This document shows, one piece after another, positions 1-5,066 of a stretch of 6,407 nucleotides of DNA. Positions within the stretch are counted from its first letter, which is position 1. Every line of letters starts with the position of its first letter. Source of the DNA: CAYVAP01 sp964343195 (GTDB lineage Bacteria; Bacteroidota; Bacteroidia; J057); contig CAYFIR010000212.1 of assembly GCA_964343195.1 (NCBI GenBank), forward strand, positions 1-6,407, given 5' to 3'. The notes beneath the pieces are model-generated. The model saw only the letters and a list, made by a program, of their open reading frames with translations, had not been told where the DNA came from and ran no database searches. Both the position numbers and the translations under genes were made by a program.

Positions 1-93
1 GAAGGCGACATAACACTTTCAGAGGCAACATATTAAAAATCCATTTGCGGAGCTATGAAAGAAAGGAGGTCGCGCTGAAGGCGACACTACACT
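1..93 (+). repeat. Near-direct repeat GAAGGCGACA(T/C)(A/T)ACACT
   Basis: The 17 bases at 1-17 recur at 77-93 with two differences, 76 bases apart. The sequence beyond each copy does not match, so this is a short repeated word rather than a clear tandem duplication. It could be the remnant of a dispersed intergenic repeat whose remainder lies left of the window, or it could be chance. Confidence 0.35.
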
Positions 94-108
94 GGTAACC
101 AGTCGCCT
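79..108. repeat. Dyad: outer 7-bp stem with inner ACTGGT-A-ACCAGT palindrome
   Basis: AGGCGAC (79-85) is the exact complement of GTCGCCT (102-108). Inside lies the palindrome ACTGGT-A-ACCAGT (91-103). The two cannot fully pair at once because they share 102-103. No T-run follows on either strand, so it is not a standard intrinsic terminator. The inner palindrome shares the word CCAGTC (99-104), on one strand or the other, with the two operators downstream, so it may be a weak auxiliary regulatory site. That is inference. Confidence 0.3.
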
Positions 109-149
109 ATGAGAAATAAAACCCGAAACTGACGTTTTTCGAACAAACA

Positions 150-163
150 TGACTGGGTAGTCA
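150..163. promoter_or_regulatory. Probable TetR operator 1 (TGACT-GGGT-AGTCA)
   Basis: This is a perfect palindrome with 5-bp half-sites TGACT/AGTCA around a 4-base centre. That is the size and symmetry typical of sites bound by TetR-family dimers. It lies 40 bases upstream of the chosen start of the TetR gene and just upstream of the AT-rich promoter spacer. Its exact reverse complement occurs at 183-196. That this operon's own repressor binds it is inferred from position. Confidence 0.72.
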
Positions 164-182
164 CATATTTTTCATATGTTTA
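164..182 (+). promoter_or_regulatory. Candidate -7 region of the efflux operon promoter
   Basis: The AT-rich stretch between the two operators contains two near-matches to the Bacteroidota -7 element TAnnTTTG: TATTTTTC (166-173) and TATGTTTA (175-182), each with one mismatch. No good TTTG -33 element lies 19-21 bases upstream of either; for the second, CTGG at 153-156 is a poor candidate inside operator 1. Transcription would start at about 180-190, leaving a very short leader before the ATG at 203. The operators would then cover the -33 and +1 regions. Confidence 0.4.
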
Positions 183-196
183 TGACTACCCAGTCA
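183..196. promoter_or_regulatory. Probable TetR operator 2 (TGACT-ACCC-AGTCA)
   Basis: This is the same TGACT/AGTCA palindrome as at 150-163, in flipped orientation. The centre-to-centre distance is 33 bp, close to three DNA turns, so two dimers could sit on the same face of the helix. It ends 6 bases before the ATG at 203. This argues that the site is untranslated leader and that the in-frame ATGs at 176 and 182 are not the real start. Confidence 0.7.
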
Positions 197-202
197 CAAT
201 GT

Positions 203-871
203 ATGCCCAAGCAGACTTTCATAAACCTGGATGAAGCCAAGCGCAAGCAGATTACCGATGCTTTCCTGCAGGAATTTGCTGTCAACTCATTTGATGAGGC
301 TTCTCTATCCGAGGTAGTCAAGCGTCTGGGCATAGCCAAGGGAAGCGTGTACCAGTATTTTGGCGGCAAACTGGATCTGTTCATGTACCTGGTAGAGCTT
401 TGCTCCTCGGTAAAAATCCGCTATGTAGCCTCCATCAAGCGCGAAAATTTCCCCGACTATTGGGCCTACTTCCGAAATCTGTTTGAGCAGGGATATGAGT
501 TTGACCATGAGAACCCGCTGGAGAGCCATTTTCTGCACCGACTTTCTCACAACCTCAATTCTCCATCGGTAAAGGATCTGTTTTCTCACTTGCAGGAGCA
601 GACGGTGTCTGCCTTTGAGAAAATGGTGGCCTATGAAGTAGAGCAGGGACTGTTCAGAGACGATGTACCATTCGGCACGATGGGCTTCCTGTTGTACAGG
701 GTTGGGGCAAGCATACAGGAACAGTTGGAGTACTCAGGTGAAATCAATCCGGAAGAAAGTATAAACCAGCACATCCCGGTCTATCAGGGGAAAAAGGCCC
801 TTCTGATGAAGACGGTAGATGATTACATCAACCTTTCCAGGCCCGCATTTGACAAACCGACTATCTCATGA
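203..871 (+). CDS. TetR/AcrR-family transcriptional repressor
   Basis: 222 aa, probably a cytoplasmic dimeric repressor of its own efflux operon. The N-terminal DNA-binding domain is clear: helix 1 at about residues 10-27 (AKRKQITDAFLQEFA), then the helix-turn-helix at 34-53 with the family pattern LSEVVKRLGIAKGSVYQYFG, followed by KLDLF. The rest is a helical ligand and dimer domain that does not identify the ligand. An in-frame ATG at 176 would give 231 aa, but those extra residues (MFMTTQSQC) would be read through operator 2. The start at 203 gives MPKQTFINL, a usual TetR beginning, so I chose it. The stop overlaps the next ATG (ATGA at 868-871), indicating translational coupling to the ABC ATPase. 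Length is normal for the family. The TetR call is firm; the target is inferred from the adjacent paired operators. Confidence 0.93.
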   Translation: MPKQTFINLDEAKRKQITDAFLQEFAVNSFDEASLSEVVKRLGIAKGSVYQYFGGKLDLFMYLVELCSSVKIRYVASIKRENFPDYWAYFRNLFEQGYEFDHENPLESHFLHRLSHNLNSPSVKDLFSHLQEQTVSAFEKMVAYEVEQGLFRDDVPFGTMGFLLYRVGASIQEQLEYSGEINPEESINQHIPVYQGKKALLMKTVDDYINLSRPAFDKPTIS

Positions 872-1719
872 TACAAGTAGAAAATCTGGTATATCAATAC
901 CCCAAGAGTGATGGCCCTGTGTTAAAGGGGCTGAACTTTTCCATCGAAAAAGGGGAAGTATTCGGGTTTTTGGGCCCCTCAGGGGCTGGCAAAAGCACCG
1001 CCCAAAAGATCCTCTACAAACTACTGGCTGGCTATCAGGGAGCTATCAGGGTTGACGGACGAAATCTCTCCGAATGGGGGGATGAGTACTTTCAGAAGAT
1101 TGGCGTAGGCTTCGAAATGCCCAACCACTACCAGAAGCTTACAGGAAAGGAAAACCTGGACCTTTTCGCTGCCTTCTATGAGAAAGGGCAGGTTCCCGAT
1201 CTGGAGAAACTCTTCGACATGGTGGACCTGAAGGATGCCATGGACAAGCCGGTCGAGGCTTATTCCAAGGGCATGAAAATGCGCCTCAATTTTATCAGGG
1301 CCATCATGCATGATCCGGACATCCTGTTTTTTGATGAGCCTACTACGGGACTTGATCCCGTGAACGCACAAAAAATCCGCCAACATATTCTGGACCTCAA
1401 GGCTGCCGGAAAGACGATTTTCGTTACCACCCATAGCATGCACACCGCGGATGAACTGTGTGATCGGGTGTCTTTCATCGTCGATGGAGAACTGGTCGCC
1501 ACCGATTCTCCCAAGAGTCTGAAGAGCCAGTACGGCAAGGAAGAAGTCTCTGTCGAACTGAAAACGGGCGACATCCAGACTTTTCCCCTGGCCGCCATCG
1601 GGAATAATGAGGCCTTCATGGCCTTCCTCCAGCAGGGAGAAGTCAAGCGCATGCGTACGCTGGAGGCATCACTTGAGGAAGTATTTATCCAGATCACCGG
1701 AAAATCCCTTGTCGTATGA
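868..1719 (+). CDS. ABC transporter ATP-binding protein (ABC-2 exporter type, fluoroquinolone-exporter-like)
   Basis: 283 aa cytoplasmic ATPase that would power the two following permeases. Visible motifs are Walker A GPSGAGKST (36-44), signature YSKGM (132-136) in place of LSGGQ, Walker B ILFFDE (152-157, Asp156 and catalytic Glu157), D-loop GLDP (161-164) and switch His189 in TTHS. The usual Q-loop glutamine is absent: the segment reads GFEMPNHY, with Met84 where many relatives have FEQP. From memory, PNHY with a non-Gln residue is common in the subfamily annotated as fluoroquinolone exporters (Rv2688c relatives), so this is probably not a defect. The C-terminal ~60 residues form the accessory tail seen in ABC-2 drug and lipid exporters, ending SLEEVFIQITGK. 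ATGA overlaps on both sides (868-871 and 1716-1719) place it in the middle of a tight operon. Function as an export ATPase is firm; the substrate is not known. Confidence 0.94.
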   Translation: MIQVENLVYQYPKSDGPVLKGLNFSIEKGEVFGFLGPSGAGKSTAQKILYKLLAGYQGAIRVDGRNLSEWGDEYFQKIGVGFEMPNHYQKLTGKENLDLFAAFYEKGQVPDLEKLFDMVDLKDAMDKPVEAYSKGMKMRLNFIRAIMHDPDILFFDEPTTGLDPVNAQKIRQHILDLKAAGKTIFVTTHSMHTADELCDRVSFIVDGELVATDSPKSLKSQYGKEEVSVELKTGDIQTFPLAAIGNNEAFMAFLQQGEVKRMRTLEASLEEVFIQITGKSLVV

Positions 1720-2414
1720 AATCCTTTGCTGCACAGTTGAAATGGCAGTTTACGCTGCTGCAAAAGAACAGCGTCATTACCGTCAGTATTGCGGTAACGC
1801 TGTTCTATGGGATCCTCCTGTATTTCCTGCGGGATGTAGGCAGCCTGGATCAGGTGCTGGTGGGCCTCATCCTGAATGACCCCTCCGTTATCGGCTATTT
1901 TTTCATTGCGCTAGCCATCTATACGGAGGTCAAGCATGATATTTTGCCTGCATTGTTTGTGACCCCTGTTAATGTCCATCGCTTTTTATTAGCCAAAACC
2001 ATTGCGATCTCTGTGATCGGAGTGATTTGTTCATTAGGGCTGGTGATTTCGGTCAAGGGGCTGGATTTTGACATGCTCAATTTCATTATTGGTGCGACAG
2101 GTATCTGTGTACTTTCTGCTCTTCTGGGGCTGTACATGTTGCCTTTTGCTTCGGAGTTTTTGAAATTCTCGCTGTTCTCCATTCCGCTCTTTTTGGCCTT
2201 TGTGAATATCCCGGTATTGCAGTACCTAGGGGCCATAGACTTCGGATTCTTTCGGTACCTGCTACCGGTCCAGGGAAGTCTTGATCTGATCGATCATGCA
2301 ATAAGCGGCACTTCCGTAAACCTGGTCTATGACTATCTCTCTCTGCTGGTACTGATTCCCCTGTTTTACTGGTTGGCCTATCGGCACTTCAGCCAAAAAG
2401 TCGTTCAACAATAA
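1716..2414 (+). CDS. ABC-2 type transporter permease subunit 1
   Basis: 232 aa inner-membrane protein with about six hydrophobic helices (roughly 19-38, 50-70, 94-113, 121-143, 151-170, 206-222) and an amphipathic, basic N-terminus (MKSFAAQLKWQFTLLQKN). This is the layout of the short ABC-2 permeases that pair with a separate ATPase. The segment at 78-95 (LPALFVTPVNVHRFLLAK), between helices 2 and 3, resembles the cytoplasmic coupling region of such permeases, where the ATPase docks. The start overlaps the ATPase stop by 4 bases. A second, non-identical permease follows after 9 bases, so the channel is probably a heterodimer. The order ATPase-permease-permease and the sizes resemble Rv2688c/Rv2687c/Rv2686c-type systems. 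Family assignment is good; substrate specificity is unknown. Confidence 0.85.
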   Translation: MKSFAAQLKWQFTLLQKNSVITVSIAVTLFYGILLYFLRDVGSLDQVLVGLILNDPSVIGYFFIALAIYTEVKHDILPALFVTPVNVHRFLLAKTIAISVIGVICSLGLVISVKGLDFDMLNFIIGATGICVLSALLGLYMLPFASEFLKFSLFSIPLFLAFVNIPVLQYLGAIDFGFFRYLLPVQGSLDLIDHAISGTSVNLVYDYLSLLVLIPLFYWLAYRHFSQKVVQQ

Positions 2415-2423
2415 GCCAGAGCT

Positions 2424-3134
2424 ATGAAAAAGATATTCAAACTTGCACTCACGGACTTCAAGTTGATCTTCCGAGATCCTTCCCTCCGGGCTTTTCTGGT
2501 ATTGCCAGTAGTGTTATTTGCCCTGGTAGTCTGGGGCTTACCTGCGCTGGTGGGCAATTACGATTTCCTGGTTCCCTACATTCCGGTGTTCCTGATCGTT
2601 TGTGCCATAGAAAACACCCAAACCTTTAGCTTCATCAGCAGCATGGTGCTCATCGATGAGAAAGAAACCGAGGTAGCCAAAGCATATGGAGTGGTGCCGA
2701 TGTCCAAATTGGAGTACCTGGTTTCCAGGCTGTTGATTCCCTATCTGTTCACGGTTCTGTTGAATATTATCCTCTTCTGGGTGCAGCCATTCTATGAAAT
2801 TGGTTTTGGAGCCAATCTGGCCCTGTCCTTTTTAGCGGCTCTGGTAGTGCCTGTTTATGTGCTGGGGATCAACTCTGTGGTGGAAAACCGGATGCAGGGC
2901 ATGGTCTACATCAAGGCATTTAACATGCTGGTACTGGTTCCGATTGCGGCCTTTTTCCTACCGGAGAAGTTCCAGCATCTGTTTGGCATTTTTCCGACTC
3001 ACTGGGTCTTTCAAAGCATCGAACAGGTCGTACTGGGGCTTTCATTTGGACTAATGGCGGTGGCGGGTTTTGCATTCCTCGCGGTGTTGCTGTTTGGGCT
3101 GAGCAAGCTGTTTATCCGAAAGCACTTTGTATGA
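2424..3134 (+). CDS. ABC-2 type transporter permease subunit 2
   Basis: 236 aa polytopic inner-membrane protein with about six helices (roughly 22-44, 50-75, 101-122, 128-150, 164-180, 203-229) and a basic N-terminus (MKKIFKLALTDFKLIFRDP), whose FRDPSLR motif is typical of ABC-2 permeases. The loop at 78-100 (DEKETEVAKAYGVVPMSKLEYLVSR, shortened here to its key parts DEKE, VVPM and EYL) corresponds to the ATPase-coupling segment in relatives. It starts 9 bases after subunit 1 and has the same fold but little sequence identity to it, as expected for a heterodimer partner. It is the last gene of the tightly packed operon; no strong T-rich terminator follows it, so transcription may continue into the outer-membrane protein gene. 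The transporter-subunit role is well supported; the substrate is not. Confidence 0.85.
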   Translation: MKKIFKLALTDFKLIFRDPSLRAFLVLPVVLFALVVWGLPALVGNYDFLVPYIPVFLIVCAIENTQTFSFISSMVLIDEKETEVAKAYGVVPMSKLEYLVSRLLIPYLFTVLLNIILFWVQPFYEIGFGANLALSFLAALVVPVYVLGINSVVENRMQGMVYIKAFNMLVLVPIAAFFLPEKFQHLFGIFPTHWVFQSIEQVVLGLSFGLMAVAGFAFLAVLLFGLSKLFIRKHFV

Positions 3135-3199
3135 TTGCTGCTCTGCCCGAGTTTTTCCGCTCCATGTGAGACTCTTTGCCTCCACCTGCCGAACACTTC

Positions 3200-3213
3200 T
3201 TGACGATTGTCAA
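3200..3213. repeat. Palindrome TTGAC-GATT-GTCAA between permease and outer-membrane protein genes
   Basis: This is a perfect 5-bp dyad around a 4-base centre, with the same overall architecture as the two operators near 150-196 (5-4-5). The half-site is TTGAC rather than TGACT, so the GAC core is shifted by one base relative to the centre. It lies 49 bases before the start codon at 3262 and could be a degenerate operator or a small hairpin. A TTTG at 3175-3178 upstream has no good -7 partner. Function is unproven. Confidence 0.3.
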
Positions 3214-3261
3214 TGAAGCCCTCTGCTCAGAGCCTGATCTTGCTTTCAAAACTCAAACAAA

Positions 3262-3870
3262 ATGAAAACAAGATTCGCCCTGCTGACACTGCTCGGCCTG
3301 CTATTCATGGGAAATACCCAGGCTCAGGTCACCGATTCGCTCCCATATCGGCATTTTGTGGGGAGCACACTGTTCATGCTGGCCAATTTCGCTCCCAATC
3401 CTCCTGTGTACTATCAGCTGAACTATGGCTATCGGCTGACGCCCAAAGATGTGATCTCGGTGGAGGCCATCACCTGGACCTACAACGGGCCCCTGGGGCG
3501 GCAGTACGGACCGCACTTTGACAATCCTGACTCCAATTTTCCGGGGAAAGTGCAGGCCATTGGAGCCGGGCTGGCTTACAAACACTTCTGGTGGAAGGGG
3601 CTGTACAATCAGGTGCATGCCACGGCTTTTCGGCAAAATTACCTTGATGAAAGTGGAGTCAGAATCCAGCAGGGGTTCCAGCTTTTTTGCACCCTGAGGA
3701 TGGGGTATCAGATCAATTTCTTCCACCAACGCCTTTGGTTGGAGCCTTCCGTGGCCGTTACCTCCTGGCCCATCAACACCAATTTACCCGAGTCCTTTCA
3801 GGTGCTGGAAGACCAGTTTCCGAAGTTTTTCCTCTTTGAGCCGGGGCTGCACTTTGGGGTGAATTTTTGA
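3262..3870 (+). CDS. Small outer-membrane beta-barrel protein, conserved in Bacteroidota, function unknown
   Basis: 202 aa. An N-terminal signal peptide is clear: basic MKTR, a hydrophobic core LLTLLGLLFMG, and a likely signal peptidase I site after NTQA (residue 21), before QVTDS. The mature protein alternates polar and aromatic residues in short stretches (for example YQLNYGYRL 51-59, LAYKHFWWKGLY 104-115, LFCTLRMGYQINFF 141-154) and ends in Phe (LHFGVNF). These are hallmarks of an outer-membrane barrel inserted by BAM. I recognise the general look (YGYRLTPKDVISVEAITW, WPINTNLPESF) as a conserved but uncharacterised Bacteroidota family. It lies 127 bases after the exporter operon on the same strand and could be its outer-membrane partner, but it is much smaller than a TolC-type channel and no adaptor protein is present. 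The start is preceded by an A-rich tract, usual for the phylum. Confidence 0.85.
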   Translation: MKTRFALLTLLGLLFMGNTQAQVTDSLPYRHFVGSTLFMLANFAPNPPVYYQLNYGYRLTPKDVISVEAITWTYNGPLGRQYGPHFDNPDSNFPGKVQAIGAGLAYKHFWWKGLYNQVHATAFRQNYLDESGVRIQQGFQLFCTLRMGYQINFFHQRLWLEPSVAVTSWPINTNLPESFQVLEDQFPKFFLFEPGLHFGVNF

Positions 3871-3873
3871 AGA

Positions 3874-3891
3874 TTCCGTTCGGAGACGGAA
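3874..3891. terminator. Short hairpin after the outer-membrane protein gene
   Basis: TTCCGT (3874-3879) pairs perfectly with ACGGAA (3886-3891) around a 6-base loop, starting 4 bases after the stop codon at 3870. No T-run follows, so it may stabilise the 3' end or be one half of a two-hairpin convergent boundary rather than act as a standard intrinsic terminator. Confidence 0.4.
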
Positions 3892-3897
3892 AGATTA

Positions 3898-3929
3898 GGT
3901 TGCACCGGGATCAGGGTCCCGGCGCAACC
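3898..3929. terminator. Long GC-rich hairpin between convergent genes
   Basis: GGTTGCACCGGGA (3898-3910) pairs with TCCCGGCGCAACC (3917-3929). That gives a 13-position stem with a single A/C mismatch (3904/3923) and a 6-base loop. It sits between the stop codons of two convergent genes (3870 and 3938) and would form in both transcripts. Poly-U tails are lacking on both sides, so it is a probable transcript-end barrier or factor-assisted bidirectional terminator. The structure is certain; its role is inferred. Confidence 0.6.
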
Positions 3930-3937
3930 GATGTTAC

Positions 3938-4516
3938 CTACGACTCCGTCGCGATGCGTCTCCGGATGCGGCTCAGGGTTTCGGGCTTCACGCCCAGAAA
4001 GCTCGCCAAATGATACTGCGGGACGCGGTGGATCAATTCCGGCCGCTCCCGCATCAGGTTGAGGTAGCGCTCTTTGGGACTCATGACGATGAATTTGGCC
4101 ATCTGAGCCTGCTGATTGCCCATCATTTCCTCCATGCCTGATCGGCAGAAAGTCTCAAAGCGCGGGAACTGCTCATAGAGCTGTTGCTCCTTTTCCTGGT
4201 TGACAATCGCGACGGTGCTGTCTTCCTGGCAAACAAAGTTCTGGCTGCTGGGCTTGCCCGTCGCCTGGCTGTGAAAATCCACCGCGGAATAACCCTCTGT
4301 GAAAAATGCCGTGGTCTTTTCCTCCCCATCAATGAGTTCAAACGCCCGAATGCAGCCTTTTACGACGTAGTATCCCTCATGGGCGACCTGGCCTTCGCGC
4401 AGCAGATAAGTCCCACTCATAAAGTCTTTCAGCGGGAAACAGGCCTCGATGGTGGCTTCTTCCTCCTCGGAAAGAGAAGTCATTTGTGACATGATCTGGA
4501 CGAGGATGTGGGGCAT
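3938..4516 (-). CDS. Crp/Fnr-like transcriptional regulator
   Basis: 192 aa cytoplasmic regulator. Residues about 15-115 form the cyclic-nucleotide-binding-like beta-roll (GTYLLREGQVAHEGYYVVKGCIRAF is its core). A long dimer helix follows at about 118-142, and a C-terminal helix-turn-helix spans 165-188 (VPQYHLASFLGVKPETLSRIRR) after the linker SPKERYLNL. The phosphate-binding cassette of cAMP-binding CRP (GE..GE...RxA) is not conserved: here it reads EGYSAVDFHSQATGKPSSQ. There is also no Cys cluster for an Fe-S centre. It is therefore probably not cAMP- or oxygen-sensing in the classical way; many Bacteroidota paralogues share this. Its length is typical of that group. It is the second gene of a reverse pair, 59 bases after the VOC gene. 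In-frame Met9 or Met12 are possible alternative starts. The target genes are unknown. Confidence 0.9.
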   Translation of the reverse strand: MPHILVQIMSQMTSLSEEEEATIEACFPLKDFMSGTYLLREGQVAHEGYYVVKGCIRAFELIDGEEKTTAFFTEGYSAVDFHSQATGKPSSQNFVCQEDSTVAIVNQEKEQQLYEQFPRFETFCRSGMEEMMGNQQAQMAKFIVMSPKERYLNLMRERPELIHRVPQYHLASFLGVKPETLSRIRRRIATES

Positions 4517-4546
4517 GAGAAAGTTGGATTAGGAACTTCACTCCTG

Positions 4547-4562
4547 TTTCCCAAGCGGGAAA
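4547..4562. repeat. Hairpin TTTCCC-AAGC-GGGAAA between the VOC and Crp-like genes
   Basis: A perfect 6-bp stem with a 4-base loop lies in the 59-base gap between two reverse-strand genes, 13 bases past the VOC stop codon (4576-4578). No T-run follows on the - strand, so it is not a clear terminator. It could protect the upstream transcript end or be an operator in front of the regulator gene. Confidence 0.35.
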
Positions 4563-4575
4563 TCGGGTCCATAAT

Positions 4576-4932
4576 TTAGGGAATTTTCGTTTCTGTTAAT
4601 TCCACCTTCCTCCCGTCCATGTCCCGAACAACTGCTGTATAGCCCCATTCAGTTTTCTGGGGACCAGAAAGAACTTTCCATCCGAGTTTAAGAAGCCTGG
4701 GGATCAGTTCATCCAGATTCGCAACCGTAAACCCCAACCGCAAATGAGGATCAGCTTTTTCCTGAGAACGACTCAAAGGGTAGATCTCCAGGATCAGTCC
4801 GTCGAGTTCTGCGGAATAATGAAAAGGGCCACTGCCATGTCGGTGGTATTGGAACTCGATCCCAAGCATACAGTATTGGGTCTGAAGCTTTTCGGGGTCA
4901 GGGGTGCGCAACACAATCAGGGATAATTTCAT
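4576..4932 (-). CDS. Glyoxalase/bleomycin-resistance-type VOC superfamily protein
   Basis: 118 aa, a single-domain size made of two beta-alpha-beta-beta-beta modules. Module 1 runs from the start (MKLSLIVLRTPDPEKL) through GPFHYSAELDGLILEIYPL (about 35-53). Module 2 runs from RLGFTVANLDELIPRLLKLGW (about 65-85) to the closing TAVVRDMDGRKVELTE (99-114), whose pattern of aromatic/hydrophobic-x-DxDG-x-xxEL is characteristic of VOC proteins. Candidate metal ligands are Glu49 (LEIYPL) and Glu112 (VELTE), with His38 a possibility. An early metal-binding His, as in glyoxalase I, is not seen, so it may not be an enzyme. Related proteins bind drugs, act as dioxygenases or isomerases, or have no known role. 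It is the first gene of a reverse pair with the Crp-like regulator and is divergent from the Fe-S membrane protein. Confidence 0.88.
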   Translation of the reverse strand: MKLSLIVLRTPDPEKLQTQYCMLGIEFQYHRHGSGPFHYSAELDGLILEIYPLSRSQEKADPHLRLGFTVANLDELIPRLLKLGWKVLSGPQKTEWGYTAVVRDMDGRKVELTETKIP

Positions 4933-4953
4933 CCAAATGGGCTAACAGGTTGG

Positions 4954-4978
4954 TTCGGAATTACGAAAATTTTCGGAA
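4954..4978. repeat. TTCGGAA direct repeats flanking/overlapping palindrome CGAAAATTTTCG
   Basis: TTCGGAA occurs at 4954-4960 and 4972-4978. Between and overlapping them is the perfect 12-bp palindrome CGAAAATTTTCG (4964-4975). This lies in the divergent promoter region between the VOC gene (start 4932, reverse) and the Fe-S membrane protein (start 5067, forward), where it could be a regulator site or DNA-bending AT tract. Confidence 0.4.
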
Positions 4979-5004
4979 ATCAGCCGCTGATTTGTGTAAA
5001 TTCG
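4972..5004 (+). promoter_or_regulatory. Candidate promoter with operator-like palindrome for the Fe-S membrane protein
   Basis: TAAATTCG (4997-5004) matches the Bacteroidota -7 element TAnnTTTG at all but one defined position. TTCG (4972-4975) is a one-mismatch -33 element at a spacing of 21 bases, within the usual range. The spacer holds a perfect palindrome, AAATCAG-CCG-CTGATTT (4977-4993), so a bound dimer would block both elements. The predicted transcript start is near 5010, giving a leader of about 55 bases before the ATG at 5067. The palindrome is seen directly; the promoter and operator roles are inferred. Confidence 0.4.
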
Positions 5005-5066
5005 ATTCCCGTTTTGCTCGGAACCCCTCTCCCACTCTTTTCGAACTACACTACTACTACCGAGGA

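Larger units (their letters stand above)
1..149. other. Upstream region without a convincing gene
   Basis: No start-to-stop gene is visible here. On the + strand, frame 1 is open from the window edge to TAA at 34-36 and would read EGDITLSEATY. Frame 3 is open to TAA at 96-98. Either could be the tail of an upstream gene, but neither gives recognisable protein. The stretch holds a near-direct repeat (1-17 and 77-93, 15 of 17 bases identical) and a dyad at 79-108. A purine-rich GGAGG at 65-69 looks like a Shine-Dalgarno sequence, but no gene starts behind it. Confidence 0.5.

Noticed and set aside
55..78. Seven-codon ATG-to-TGA frame with an internal GGAGG
   Set aside because: It is too short, and the purine-rich motif lies inside it rather than before a gene. 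No leader-peptide features such as regulatory codons or a terminator/antiterminator pair follow.
1021..1443. Antisense frame of 140 codons opposite the ABC ATPase
   Set aside because: It lies wholly opposite the Walker A to H-loop region of the real gene and has no family features.
1260..1763. Long antisense frame opposite the ABC ATPase (167 codons)
   Set aside because: The + strand frame has every ABC ATPase motif. The antisense translation is rich in Ser/Arg and Met with no recognisable domain.
3207..3521. Forward frame of 104 codons overlapping the start of the outer-membrane protein gene
   Set aside because: It overlaps the signal-peptide-bearing frame out of register, and its translation lacks any domain or secretion signal.
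3881..3964. Eight-base complementarity between CGGAGACG (3881-3888) and CGTCTCCG (3957-3964)
   Set aside because: The second copy lies inside the Crp-like coding region, and the first is already used in a closer, more stable hairpin. Probably chance.
4184..4489. Forward frame of 101 codons opposite the Crp-like gene
   Set aside because: The reverse strand encodes a clear beta-roll plus helix-turn-helix protein; this is its shadow.
4950..5066. N-terminal extension of the Fe-S membrane protein from the ATG at 4950
   Set aside because: The 39 codons pass through palindromic promoter sequence, and the translation (MVRNYENFRKSAAD...) does not resemble a membrane protein start. GAGGA sits directly before the ATG at 5067.
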